Source: Teichococcus coralli (GTDB lineage Bacteria; Pseudomonadota; Alphaproteobacteria; Acetobacterales; Acetobacteraceae). From it: 64,000 nucleotides of DNA. Shown piece after piece: positions 23,020 through 35,229 of this stretch; position 1 is the first letter of the stretch; each line of letters opens with the position of its first letter. The notes under the pieces are model-generated. The model made no database searches. It was not told where the DNA came from and was given only the letters and a program-made list of their open reading frames with translations. The DNA lies in contig NZ_SNVJ01000021.1 in the NCBI RefSeq assembly GCF_009829925.1, positions 28,633-92,632 of the forward strand, given 5' to 3'. Made by a program: the position numbers and the translations under genes.

Positions 23020-23973
23020 ATGGCCCGCAAGAAGATCGCGCTGGTTGGCGCAGGGAATATCGGTGGCACTCTCGCCCACCTGATTGGCCTCAAGGAGCTG
23101 GGCGACGTCGTGATGTTCGACGTCTTCGCCGGCGTCGCCGCCGGCAAGGCGCTCGACATCATGCAGTCCGGCCCGGTGGACGGCTTCGACAGCAAGATGG
23201 TCGGCACCAGCGAGTACTCGGCCATCGAGGGCGCCGACGTGGTGATCGTCACCGCCGGCTTCCCCCGGATGCCGGGCATGAGCCGTGACGACCTGCTGAC
23301 CAAGAACGCCGGCGTCATCGGCCAGGTGGCCGAGGGCATCAAGACCTATGCCCCGAACGCCTTCGTCATCTGCATCACCAACCCGCTCGACGTGATGGTG
23401 TGGGTGCTGCAGCAGAAGTCCGGCCTGCCGCCGGAGAAGGTCGTCGGCATGGCCGGCGTGCTGGACAGCTCGCGCTTCCGCCTGTTCCTGGCCGAGGAGT
23501 TCGGCGTCTCCGTCGAGGACGTGACGGCCTTCGTGCTGGGCGGCCATGGCGACACCATGGTGCCGCTGACCCGCTACTCCACCGTCGCCGGCATCCCGGT
23601 GCCCGACCTGATCAAGATGGGCTGGACCACCCAGGAGAAGATCGACGCCATCGTGGCGCGCACCGCCAATGGCGGCGGCGAGATCGTCAAGCTGCTGGAG
23701 AAGGGCTCGGCCTTCTACGCTCCGGCCGCCTCGGCCATCGCCATGGCGGAGAGCTACCTGAAGGACAAGAAGCGCGTCCTGCCCTGCGCCGTGCTGCTGC
23801 GCGGCGAGTACGGCATGAGCGACTTCTATGTCGGCGTCCCCGTGGTGATCGGCGACAAGGGCGTGGAGAAGATCGTCGAGGTCCAGTTCACCCCCGAGGA
23901 GAAGGCCGCCTTCGACAAGTCCTGCGACGCGGTGAAGAAGCTGATCGCGGACTTCAAGAAGCTCGGCGTCTGA
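23020..23973 (+). CDS. mdh: Malate dehydrogenase (LDH-like, type III)
   Basis: A 317-residue NAD-dependent enzyme converting malate to oxaloacetate in the TCA cycle. The Rossmann motif is ALVGAGNIGGTLAH (7-20), with NAD-ribose binding D34. The substrate arginines are R83 and R89 (AGFPRMPGMSRDDLL) and R152, N121 is in CITNPLDVMVW, and the catalytic H176 is in LGGHGDTMVP. The compact lactate-dehydrogenase-like form is the usual alphaproteobacterial Mdh. GGGAAGGAG precedes ATG 23020 by about 7 bases. It begins a plus-strand series mdh-sucCD-sucAB. Confidence 0.97.
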   Translation: MARKKIALVGAGNIGGTLAHLIGLKELGDVVMFDVFAGVAAGKALDIMQSGPVDGFDSKMVGTSEYSAIEGADVVIVTAGFPRMPGMSRDDLLTKNAGVIGQVAEGIKTYAPNAFVICITNPLDVMVWVLQQKSGLPPEKVVGMAGVLDSSRFRLFLAEEFGVSVEDVTAFVLGGHGDTMVPLTRYSTVAGIPVPDLIKMGWTTQEKIDAIVARTANGGGEIVKLLEKGSAFYAPAASAIAMAESYLKDKKRVLPCAVLLRGEYGMSDFYVGVPVVIGDKGVEKIVEVQFTPEEKAAFDKSCDAVKKLIADFKKLGV

Positions 23974-23979
23974 TAATCC

Positions 23980-24005
23980 GGGGCCGGGGCGGGCGCCCCG
24001 GCCCC
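23980..24005 (+). other. GC hairpin between mdh and sucC
   Basis: Arms 23980-23989 (GGGGCCGGGG) and 23996-24005 (CCCCGGCCCC) form a perfect 10-bp stem a few bases after the mdh stop. There is no T run, so it is more likely an mRNA 3' stabiliser, processing site or attenuator between mdh and sucCD than a full terminator. Confidence 0.5.
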
Positions 24006-24052
24006 CGCCCCGGCCGCGTTTTGGCCGTCCAGCCCATGCAAAGGGTGAACGG

Positions 24053-25249
24053 ATGAACATCCACGAGTATCAAGGTAAGGAGCTGCTGCGGCGCTATGGC
24101 GTCGCGGTGCTCGACGGGCATGTGGCCTGGACGGCCGACGAGGCGGTCGAGGCGGCCAGGAAGCTGCCCGGCCCCGTCTATGTCGTGAAGTCGCAGATCC
24201 ATGCCGGCGGCCGCGGCGCCGGCCGCTTCCAGGAGGACCCGAACGGCAAGGGCGGCGTGCGCGTCGTCAAGTCGGTCGAGGACGTGAAGGCGGCCGCCGA
24301 GGCGATGATCGGCAGGACGCTGGTGACCAAGCAGACCGGCCCGGCCGGCAAGGTGGTCAGCCGCGTCTATGTCGAGGACGGCTGCGACATCAAGCGCGAG
24401 CTGTATCTCTCCCTGCTGGTGGACCGCGAGACCTCCCGCATCACCATCATGGCCTCCACCGAGGGCGGGATGGAGATCGAGGAGGTGGCCGAGAACCACC
24501 CCGAGAAGATCTTGAAGGTCGCGGTCGATCCGGCCTCGGGCATCTCCGGCTGGCACGCCCGCAAGCTGGCCTTTGGGCTGGGCCTGGAAGGCAAGCAGGT
24601 CGGCGCCTTCGGCAAGTTCGTGGCGGCCATGTACCAGGCCTTCACCGAGCTCGACTGCGCCATCGTCGAGATCAACCCGCTGGTGGTGACCGGCGCGGGC
24701 GACGTCGTGGCGCTCGACGCCAAGGTCTCCTTCGACGACAACGCGCTGTTCCGCCACAAGGACCTTGAGGGGCTGCGCGACGAGTCCGAAATGGACCCGA
24801 AGGAGCTGGACGCCACCCGGCACGACCTGAACTACGTCGCGCTGGACGGCGAGATCGGCTGCATGGTGAACGGCGCCGGCCTGGCGATGGCCACCATGGA
24901 CATCATCAAGCTCTACGGCTCCAGCCCGGCGAACTTCCTCGACGTCGGCGGCACCGCGACCGCCGAGCGGGTCACCGAGGCGTTCCGGATCATCACCTCC
25001 GACAAGAACGTCAAGGCGATCCTGGTCAACATCTTCGGTGGCATCGCCAAGTGCGACATGATCGCCAACGGCGTCGTCGCGGCGGCGAAGAACCTGACCC
25101 TCTCGGTGCCCCTGGTGGTGCGCCTGGAGGGCACGAATGTTGAACTCGGCAAGAAGATCCTGGCCGAATCCGGCCTGAAGATCATCCCCGCCGACAATCT
25201 GGCCGACGCCGCCGAGAAGGTGGTCCGCGCCGTGAAGGAGGCCGCGTAA
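24053..25249 (+). CDS. sucC: Succinyl-CoA synthetase (ADP-forming) beta subunit
   Basis: A 398-residue ATP-grasp subunit that, with SucD, converts succinyl-CoA to succinate with phosphorylation of ADP or GDP. Typical segments are MNIHEYQGKELLRRYGV (1-17), VVKSQIHAGGRG (43-54), DCAIVEINPLVVT (201-213), IGCMVNGAGLAMATMDIIK (264-282) and ILVNIFGGIAKCDMIANGV (323-341). Length matches the family. sucD follows after 2 bases, so the two are co-translated in equal amounts. Confidence 0.98.
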   Translation: MNIHEYQGKELLRRYGVAVLDGHVAWTADEAVEAARKLPGPVYVVKSQIHAGGRGAGRFQEDPNGKGGVRVVKSVEDVKAAAEAMIGRTLVTKQTGPAGKVVSRVYVEDGCDIKRELYLSLLVDRETSRITIMASTEGGMEIEEVAENHPEKILKVAVDPASGISGWHARKLAFGLGLEGKQVGAFGKFVAAMYQAFTELDCAIVEINPLVVTGAGDVVALDAKVSFDDNALFRHKDLEGLRDESEMDPKELDATRHDLNYVALDGEIGCMVNGAGLAMATMDIIKLYGSSPANFLDVGGTATAERVTEAFRIITSDKNVKAILVNIFGGIAKCDMIANGVVAAAKNLTLSVPLVVRLEGTNVELGKKILAESGLKIIPADNLADAAEKVVRAVKEAA

Positions 25250-25251
25250 CC

Positions 25252-26142
25252 ATGGCCATTCTCGTCGACGCGAACACCAAGGTGATGACCCAGGGCTTCA
25301 CCGGCTCGCAGGGCACCTTCCACGCCGAGCAGGGCATCGCCTACGGTTCCAAGTATGTGGGCGGCGTGACGCCGGGCAAGGGCGGGCAGACCCACCTGAA
25401 CCTGCCGGTGTTCAACACCGTGGCCGAATGCGTTGAGGCGACCGGCGCCGATGCCTCGGTCATCTACGTGCCGCCGCCCTTCGCCGCCGACTCCATCCTG
25501 GAGGCGATCGACGCCGAGGTGCCGCTGATCGTCTGCATCACCGAGGGCATCCCGGTGATGGACATGATCCGGGTGAAGCGGGCGCTTTCCGGCTCGAAGT
25601 CCCGCCTCGTGGGTCCGAACTGCCCGGGCGTGATCACGCCGGACGCCTGCAAGATCGGCATCATGCCCGGCCATATCCACAAGCGCGGCTCGGTCGGCAT
25701 CGTGTCTCGCTCCGGCACCCTGACCTATGAGGCGGTGGCGCAGACCACGGCGGCCGGTCTCGGCCAGTCGAGCTGCGTCGGCATCGGTGGCGACCCGGTG
25801 AAGGGCATGGACTTCGTGGACGTCCTGGAGCTGTTCCTCAAGGACGACGAGACCAGGCAGCTCATCATGATCGGCGAGATCGGCGGCCAGTCCGAGATCA
25901 TCGCGGCCGAGTTCCTGGCGCGCGAGAACAAGCCGGGCTCGGCCAACTACAAGCCGGTCGTGGGCTTCATCGCCGGTGCCACGGCGCCTCCGGGCCGCCG
26001 CATGGGCCATGCCGGCGCGGTCATCTCCGGCGGCAAGGACACCGCGGAAGCCAAGATGGACGCCATGCGCAAGGCCGGCATCCATGTGGCGGAGAGCCCG
26101 GCCGCGCTCGGCTCCACCATGGTGAAGGCCCTCAAGGGCTGA
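25252..26142 (+). CDS. sucD: Succinyl-CoA synthetase alpha subunit
   Basis: A 296-residue subunit carrying CoA- and phosphate-binding sites. The CoA-binding segment is GFTGSQGTFHAEQGIAYG (15-32), with VGPNCPGVITP (120-130) and SRSGTLTYEAV (152-162). The phosphohistidine is H253 in GHAGAVISGG. Length is standard. It follows sucC with 2 bases between stop and ATG and is separated from sucA by 233 bases containing a repeated hairpin-forming sequence. Confidence 0.98.
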   Translation: MAILVDANTKVMTQGFTGSQGTFHAEQGIAYGSKYVGGVTPGKGGQTHLNLPVFNTVAECVEATGADASVIYVPPPFAADSILEAIDAEVPLIVCITEGIPVMDMIRVKRALSGSKSRLVGPNCPGVITPDACKIGIMPGHIHKRGSVGIVSRSGTLTYEAVAQTTAAGLGQSSCVGIGGDPVKGMDFVDVLELFLKDDETRQLIMIGEIGGQSEIIAAEFLARENKPGSANYKPVVGFIAGATAPPGRRMGHAGAVISGGKDTAEAKMDAMRKAGIHVAESPAALGSTMVKALKG

Positions 26143-26189
26143 TGCATGCTGCGCCGCAGCAGGGACTGGTGCATGCTGCGGCGCAGCAG
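26143..26189. repeat. 20-bp repeat between sucD and sucA, direct and inverted at once
   Basis: TGCATGCTGCGCCGCAGCAG (26143-26162) recurs with one change at 26170-26189. Because the core CTGCGCCGCAG is complementary to CTGCGGCGCAG of the second unit, the pair can also fold into an 11-bp hairpin. It starts one base after the sucD stop codon and could attenuate or process the sucCD-sucAB transcript. Confidence 0.65.
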
Positions 26190-26375
26190 AATGCGGCAAT
26201 GAGGCCGGCGCGCGGGTCTGGCATGCAGGCCCGCCGCAGGTCGTCGCAATGTTGCGCAAATAACCTCTGTGTTAATCAGCGCCGTCCCTATATCGGGGGC
26301 GGCGCTGCATTTTGTGACGCCCGTTGGTGAGATGACGCCGCCATGCCTGGGTGTGGCGCGGGCGAGGAGGAGCTG

Positions 26376-29246
<2,871 letters not shown>

Positions 29247-29295
29247 GCCTTCCCCGACTACCTGAGCATCGCAGCGGCAAAGAGGCGACGGCAGA

Positions 29296-30576
29296 ATGAC
29301 TGAGATCGTGGTGCCCACCCTGGGCGAGAGCGTTTCCACCGCCACGGTGGCCAAGTGGATGAAGAAGGCCGGTGACGCCGTTGCCGCCGACGAGCCGCTG
29401 GTGGAGCTGGAGACCGACAAGGTGACGGTGGAGGTGAACGCCCCCGCCGCCGGCGTGCTGGAGGCGATCAGCGCCGACGAGGGTGCCGAGGTGGAGCCGG
29501 GCGCCGTGCTCGGCACCATCTCCGCCGGCGAGGGCAAGGTCTCCCCCAAGGCCACCGAGAAGCCCGGCACCGAGAAGCCGCCGGCGCCCAAGGCCTCCGG
29601 CGCCACCGCCGGCACGCCCGCCGGTTCGGCCCCGGCCGCGCCGAAGGTCGAGGAGCCGCGCCGCGAGAGCGGGCCGGTCGCGCGCCCGGGCGGCGCCCCC
29701 GCGCCGCTGCCGGCCGCCACCAAGATGATGGCCGAGAACAATCTCTCCGCCGGGCAGATCGGCCAGGGCACGGCGAAGGACGGCCGCATCAGCAAGGGCG
29801 ACGTGCTTTCCTACCTGTCCCGCCCGGCGCCCGAGCCGGCCAAGCCCGCCGCGGCGAAGGCGCCGCGCGCGCTGGAGGGCGGCGAGGAGCGGGTGAAGAT
29901 GACCCGCCTGCGCAAGACCATCGCCAACCGGCTGAAGGAGGCGCAGAACACCGCCGCCATGCTGACCACCTTCAACGAGGTGGACATGGGCGCGGTGATG
30001 GCGCTGCGCAGCGAGTACAAGGACGTCTTCGAGAAGAAGCAGGGCGTGAAGCTCGGCTTCATGTCCTTCTTCGTGAAGGCCTGCATCGCCGCGCTGAAGG
30101 AGTTCCCGGCGGTCAACGCCGAGATCGACGGCGACGACCTGGTGTACAAGAACTTCGTGCACATGGGCATCGCGGTGGGCGGCCCCTCGGGCCTCGTCGT
30201 GCCGGTGGTGAAGCACGCCGACCAGATGTCCTTCGCGGAGATCGAGAAGGCCATCAACGGCTTCGGCAAGAAGGCGCGCGATGGCCAGCTCAAGCTGGAT
30301 GAGCTGTCGGGCGGCTCCTTCACCATCACCAACGGCGGCATCTACGGCTCGATGATGTCCACCCCGATCCTGAACCCGCCGCAGTCCGGCATCCTCGGGA
30401 TGCACGCGATCAAGGAGCGGGCTATGGTGGTGGGCGGCAAGATCGAGATCCGCCCGATGATGTACCTGGCGCTCTCCTACGACCACCGCATCGTGGACGG
30501 GAAGGAGGCGGTCTCCTTCCTGGTGCGCGTGAAGGAGAGCATCGAGGACCCGCGCCGGCTGATGCTCGACATCTGA
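29296..30576 (+). CDS. sucB: 2-oxoglutarate dehydrogenase E2 (dihydrolipoyl succinyltransferase)
   Basis: A 426-residue core protein of the 2-oxoglutarate dehydrogenase complex. It has one lipoyl domain (1-76) with lipoyl-lysine K42 in ELETDKVTVEVNAPAAG, then an Ala/Pro/Lys-rich flexible linker (about 80-135), and an E3-binding domain (AATKMMAENNLSAGQIGQG with KDGRISKGDVLSYL, about 138-172). The catalytic acyltransferase domain has YDHRIVDGKEAVSFLV near the C-terminus, carrying the active His and Asp. A perfect intrinsic terminator follows the stop, so lpdA must have its own promoter. Confidence 0.98.
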   Translation: MTEIVVPTLGESVSTATVAKWMKKAGDAVAADEPLVELETDKVTVEVNAPAAGVLEAISADEGAEVEPGAVLGTISAGEGKVSPKATEKPGTEKPPAPKASGATAGTPAGSAPAAPKVEEPRRESGPVARPGGAPAPLPAATKMMAENNLSAGQIGQGTAKDGRISKGDVLSYLSRPAPEPAKPAAAKAPRALEGGEERVKMTRLRKTIANRLKEAQNTAAMLTTFNEVDMGAVMALRSEYKDVFEKKQGVKLGFMSFFVKACIAALKEFPAVNAEIDGDDLVYKNFVHMGIAVGGPSGLVVPVVKHADQMSFAEIEKAINGFGKKARDGQLKLDELSGGSFTITNGGIYGSMMSTPILNPPQSGILGMHAIKERAMVVGGKIEIRPMMYLALSYDHRIVDGKEAVSFLVRVKESIEDPRRLMLDI

Positions 30577-30600
30577 GCGCCCGGCGGGCGGGAGGGCTGG

Positions 30601-30633
30601 GGCCAGGACCGGAAGCGGTCCTGGCCTTCTTCT
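30601..30633 (+). terminator. Intrinsic terminator after sucB
   Basis: Arms 30601-30611 (GGCCAGGACCG) and 30616-30626 pair perfectly over 11 bp around a GAAG loop, followed by TTCTTCTTTT. This is a classical rho-independent terminator for the sucAB transcript. The same GAAG loop is used in the sdhB terminator. Confidence 0.88.
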
Positions 30634-30685
30634 TTTCCAATGGCCCGAAGGGTTCCGGAATGGCGCCGGCCTTCCCGGAGGGCCC

Positions 30686-31669
30686 TCAGCCGTCGATGCT
30701 GAGCTTCAGCCTCTCCACCATGGCCTTCTCATAGGCTGCCCGCCGCGCCGTGAAGTCCCGGTAGGCCTCGGTGTCCATGTAGCTCAGTGGCATGTCCCAC
30801 TTCTCCCGGATGGCGGTGTTCTCTGTGCTGAACAGGGCTTTCCTGAACGCGTCGTGCAGCACCCGCACCACGCCGGGGTCCATTCCCTTGGGCCCGGCGA
30901 TGCCATAGGGCGAGGTGACGGCAAGATCGATGCCGAGGTCGCGCAGTGTCGGCACCTCAGGAAAGCGCTTCGCCCGTTCCGGCGACCAGACGCAGAGCAG
31001 GCGGAACTTGCCGGCCTCCACCTGCGGCACCCAGGCGGAACTGTCCGCGATGCTGTCGATCTGCCCGCCCAGCAGGGCGGTGACCCCCTCGGTGGTGCCG
31101 CGGAAGGGCACATGGGTCATCTCGATGCCCAGCCGGGCGCAGATGTCCTCCATGGCGATGTGGTTGCTGGTGCCGATGCCGCTGGTGGAGTAGGTCATCG
31201 CGCCCGGCTTCGCCCTGGCCGCCGCCACGTAGTCGGTCCAGCTCCGGATCGGGCTGTCGCTCCGGACGACGACGCCGAAGAGCCAGCCGGTCAGGCCGAG
31301 GATCGGGGTGAAGTCCTCCACCGGGTCCCAGGATTTCGCCTGGGTCATGAAGGGGTGGCGCAGCACGGAGAGATGGTGCTGCGCCAGGGTGTAGCCGTCG
31401 GGCGCGGCCTGCAGCAGCGCCTGGGCGCCGAGCAGCCCGCGGGCGCCGGAGCGGTTCTCCACCAGCACCGTCTGGCCAAGCGCCGCGGTGGCCAGGTCGG
31501 CCAGCGAGCGGAGCTGAGAGTCCGCCGAGCCGCCGGGCGGCCAGGGAACGATCAGCCGGATGGGGCGGCTGGGGAAGGCTTCGGCGCGGGCGATGGCAGG
31601 GGCGGCCAGCATGGCCGTGCCCAGGGCCAGCGCGCCGCGCCGGGTGAGGCCGGGCGCGGAAGGCGGCAT
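30686..31669 (-). CDS. Bug/TctC-type tripartite tricarboxylate transporter substrate-binding protein
   Basis: A 327-residue exported binding protein. The N-terminus carries a twin-arginine-like signal (TRRGALALGTAMLAAPAIAR) followed by AFPSRPIRLIVPWPPGGSAD, the hallmark of the Bug family, then GQTVLVENRSGARGLLGAQAL (about 66-86). Later come PDGYTLAQHHLS, VPFRGTTEGVTALLGGQID and the C-terminal YEKAMVERL. Such proteins capture carboxylates or other small acids for TctAB membrane proteins, or act as orphans; no tctAB genes are in the window, so this is an orphan. GGGAGA lies upstream of ATG 31669. It is inserted antisense between sucB and lpdA. Ligand unknown. Confidence 0.9.
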   Translation of the reverse strand: MPPSAPGLTRRGALALGTAMLAAPAIARAEAFPSRPIRLIVPWPPGGSADSQLRSLADLATAALGQTVLVENRSGARGLLGAQALLQAAPDGYTLAQHHLSVLRHPFMTQAKSWDPVEDFTPILGLTGWLFGVVVRSDSPIRSWTDYVAAARAKPGAMTYSTSGIGTSNHIAMEDICARLGIEMTHVPFRGTTEGVTALLGGQIDSIADSSAWVPQVEAGKFRLLCVWSPERAKRFPEVPTLRDLGIDLAVTSPYGIAGPKGMDPGVVRVLHDAFRKALFSTENTAIREKWDMPLSYMDTEAYRDFTARRAAYEKAMVERLKLSIDG

Positions 31670-31875
31670 GGACGTCGGTTCTCCCTTGTACCGGGGCGCC
31701 CTCTTCCATGGGGCGCCGCCATGCCTGCGAGGGTGGCAGAGGCGGGAACCCGCCCGCAACCATTCCGCCGCTCGCGGTCGCCCCGCGAATGGCTGCCCGG
31801 CACTGGCCCCCCTTGTCGGCTGCGCCTGGGCGGGCCAGTTTGCCGCACCGTCCATTGCGAGCAGGTTATCCATCC

Positions 31876-33267
<1,392 letters not shown>

Positions 33268-33308
33268 GGACCGGGCAGGAAGGGCGCCGCCCTTCCTGGA
33301 CCCAGCCG

Positions 33309-33331
33309 CCGGGGGGATCGTATCCCCCCGG
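33309..33331. repeat. GGGGGA hairpin family member after lpdA
   Basis: Arms 33309-33318 (CCGGGGGGAT) and 33322-33331 pair perfectly over 10 bp around a CGT loop, 41 bases after the lpdA stop. There is no T run. It is probably an mRNA 3'-end element, and it leads directly into the 38-bp tandem repeat. Confidence 0.6.
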
Positions 33332-33418
33332 ACCCCGCCGTCCCGCCGGGGTGACAGTGTTTACCCTGGACCCCGCCGTCTTGCCGGGGTGACAGTGTCA
33401 CCCCGGACCCCGCCGTCA
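33330..33418. repeat. 37-38-bp tandem repeat, two and a third units
   Basis: The unit GGACCCCGCCGT-(4 nt)-GCCGGGGTGACAGTGT starts at 33330 and 33368, and a truncated third unit starts at 33405, ending just before the ybaK gene. Each unit can fold CCCCGCCG... with CGGGG. Expansion of the GGGGGA hairpin's flanking GGACCCC sequence by duplication is a plausible origin. Confidence 0.75.
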
Positions 33419-33429
33419 GTGTGAACCCC

Positions 33430-33903
33430 ATGTCCAAGGCGACACGGGCGACGCAGGCGCTGCAACAGGCCGGCATCGCCTTTACCCTGCACAGCTACGA
33501 CTACGACCCGAATGCCGAACGCATCGGGCTGCAGGCGGCCGAGGCCATCGGCGAGCCGCCCCATCGCGTGCTCAAGACCCTGATGGCCGAGGTGGACGGC
33601 AAGCCGGTCTGCGTTGTCATCCCCTCGGACCGTGAGGTCAGCATGAAGCGGCTGGCGGCGGCCTTCGGCGGCAAGTCGGCGCAGATGATGCGCCCGGCGG
33701 ATGCCGAGCGGCTGACCGGCTATCACGTTGGTGGCATCAGCCCCTTCGGCCAGAAGCGCAAAGTGCCCTCGGCGATCGAGGAAGCGGCGCTTGGCGAACC
33801 CTATGTCTTCGTCAATGGCGGGCAGCGCGGGCTGCAGATCCGGCTGGCGCCCGAGGCGGCGCGTGCGGCGCTCGGCGGCCGGGCGGCGCCGCTGGTCGCC
33901 TGA
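33430..33903 (+). CDS. ybaK: YbaK/EbsC-family aminoacyl-tRNA deacylase (Cys-tRNA(Pro) deacylase type)
   Basis: A 157-residue trans-editing protein that hydrolyses misacylated Cys-tRNA(Pro), freeing prolyl-tRNA from errors of ProRS. Visible are TQALQQAGIAFTLHSYDYD at the N-terminus, EPPHRVLKTLMAEVDGKPVC carrying the functional Lys, VIPSDREVSMKRLAAAFGGK, and the conserved GYHVGGISPFGQKRKVPSAI, followed by VNGGQRGLQIRL. Length agrees with YbaK (159). ATG 33430 fits the family N-terminus better than GTG 33421. It directly follows a tandem repeat array. Confidence 0.9.
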   Translation: MSKATRATQALQQAGIAFTLHSYDYDPNAERIGLQAAEAIGEPPHRVLKTLMAEVDGKPVCVVIPSDREVSMKRLAAAFGGKSAQMMRPADAERLTGYHVGGISPFGQKRKVPSAIEEAALGEPYVFVNGGQRGLQIRLAPEAARAALGGRAAPLVA

Positions 33904-33948
33904 GCGGCCGGCCTTGAGGAGGGCGCCGCACGACGCCATCTGAGCGCC

Positions 33949-34230
33949 ATGCAGCTGCAGCGCTCCTCCTGGAAACGCAAGATGGCAGGCTGGTCGCTGC
34001 TGGCGGTCGGCGTGGCCGGTCTTGTCCTGCCCCTTCTGAACGGCACGATCTTCCTGTTGCTGGGCCTCTTTGTCTTGCGCGACCAGCACGGCTGGTCGCG
34101 CCGCTGCCTGGACTGGTGCGACCGGCGCTGGCCCGGCCAGATGGGCCGCCTGGAGAAGCTGGAGGCCAGGGCGGCCGACCGCTACCACCATGGTTTCCGT
34201 TGGCTTCGCCGCAAGCTGGGCAGGGCCTGA
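33949..34230 (+). CDS. Small membrane protein, PGPGW-like
   Basis: A 93-residue protein with a hydrophobic hairpin, MAGWSLLAVGVAGLVLPLL and IFLLLGLFVL (about 12-45). These are two short membrane segments linked by NGT, like the PGPGW/DUF454-type small membrane proteins in which a Pro-Gly turn joins two helices. The C-terminal 45 residues are strongly basic and amphipathic (QHGWSRRCLDWCDRRWPGQ), probably cytoplasmic. Function unknown. It lies 45 bases after ybaK and converges on xerC. Confidence 0.6.
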   Translation: MQLQRSSWKRKMAGWSLLAVGVAGLVLPLLNGTIFLLLGLFVLRDQHGWSRRCLDWCDRRWPGQMGRLEKLEARAADRYHHGFRWLRRKLGRA

Positions 34231-34317
34231 CCCCGCGCTTCCGTGGCACGATCCGCAACAGGGAAAGCAGCGGAGGCGCCTTCGGCGGAGCGGATGTTCC
34301 CGCCCTCCGTGGCGGCC

Positions 34318-35229
34318 TCACTTCGCGCGGGGATGGGCCTTTTCCCAGGTCTCCAGCAGCTTCGCCGCGTCCACCGAGGTGTAGCGCTGGGTGGTGGACA
34401 GGCTGGCATGCCCGAGCAACTCCTGGATGGAGCGCAGGTCGCCGCCGGCGCCCAGGAGGTGGGTGGCGAAGGAATGCCGCAGGGCATGCGGCGTGGCGCT
34501 CTCGGGCAGTCCGGCGAGGCGCCGGTAGTGGCGCAGCGCGCGCTGCGCCACAGCCGGGTCCAGCCGGTCCCCGCGCGCCCCGAGGAACAGCGGCTGCCCG
34601 GGCGGCGGGCCTCCCCGGCCGCGCAGATAGGCGGCCACCGCCGCTTCCACGGCCGGCAGCACCGGCACGATGCGGTCCTTGTCGCCCTTGCCGCGCACCT
34701 TGAGGCCGATGCCGGCGCGCGGCGCGTCGCCGACATCCAGCGCCAGCGCCTCGGAGATCCGCAGCCCGCATCCGTAGAGCAGGGTGAAGAGGGCGGTGTC
34801 GCGCAGCGCCAGCAGGGGCGTGTTCTCCACGCTGCCGGCCTCGGCGGCGACGTCGCGCGCCTGCTCGGGGGTGAGGGGGCGCGGCGCGGGAGGGCGGACC
34901 CGCGGCCCGCGCAGCCCGGCCAGGGCCAGCGGCGTCAGCCCATGGCGCCTGGCCAGGAAGCGCAGGAAGCCACGGATCGCCGCCAGTTGCCGGGCGCGGG
35001 TGGCATTGCCGACGCCGTCCTTCACCGCCCGGTTGGCGAGAAAGGCGCGCAGGTCGGCCGGGCGCAGCGCGCCAAGCGCGGCAAGGTCCGGCTCGGCGCC
35101 CAGGTGACGGCTGAGAAAGCCCAGGAAATCCGCCAGGTCGGCGCCGTAGGCGGCGAGGGTCCGGGGGCTGGCCCGCCGTTCCCGGGCCAGGAAGTCCAGC
35201 CATTCCGCCCGCGCCTCGGCGCCCGTCAT
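34318..35229 (-). CDS. xerC: Tyrosine recombinase XerC
   Basis: A 303-residue site-specific recombinase resolving chromosome dimers at dif together with XerD. The N-terminal SAM-like domain begins EWLDFLARERRASPRTLAAY. The catalytic set is complete: R157 in YGCGLRISEALAL, K181 in VRGKGDKDRIVPV, H248 and R251 in PHALRHSFATHLL, H274 in LLGHASLSTTQ and nucleophile Y283. Length matches chromosomal Xer proteins rather than phage integrases. Its ATG overlaps the DUF484 stop by 4 bases, an arrangement also known from other proteobacteria where DUF484 precedes xerC. Confidence 0.95.
   Translation of the reverse strand: MTGAEARAEWLDFLARERRASPRTLAAYGADLADFLGFLSRHLGAEPDLAALGALRPADLRAFLANRAVKDGVGNATRARQLAAIRGFLRFLARRHGLTPLALAGLRGPRVRPPAPRPLTPEQARDVAAEAGSVENTPLLALRDTALFTLLYGCGLRISEALALDVGDAPRAGIGLKVRGKGDKDRIVPVLPAVEAAVAAYLRGRGGPPPGQPLFLGARGDRLDPAVAQRALRHYRRLAGLPESATPHALRHSFATHLLGAGGDLRSIQELLGHASLSTTQRYTSVDAAKLLETWEKAHPRAK

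Noticed and set aside
26142..26330. 62-codon plus-strand frame between sucD and sucA
   Set aside because: It covers the repeat and the likely sucA leader, has no ribosome site and no protein-like composition.
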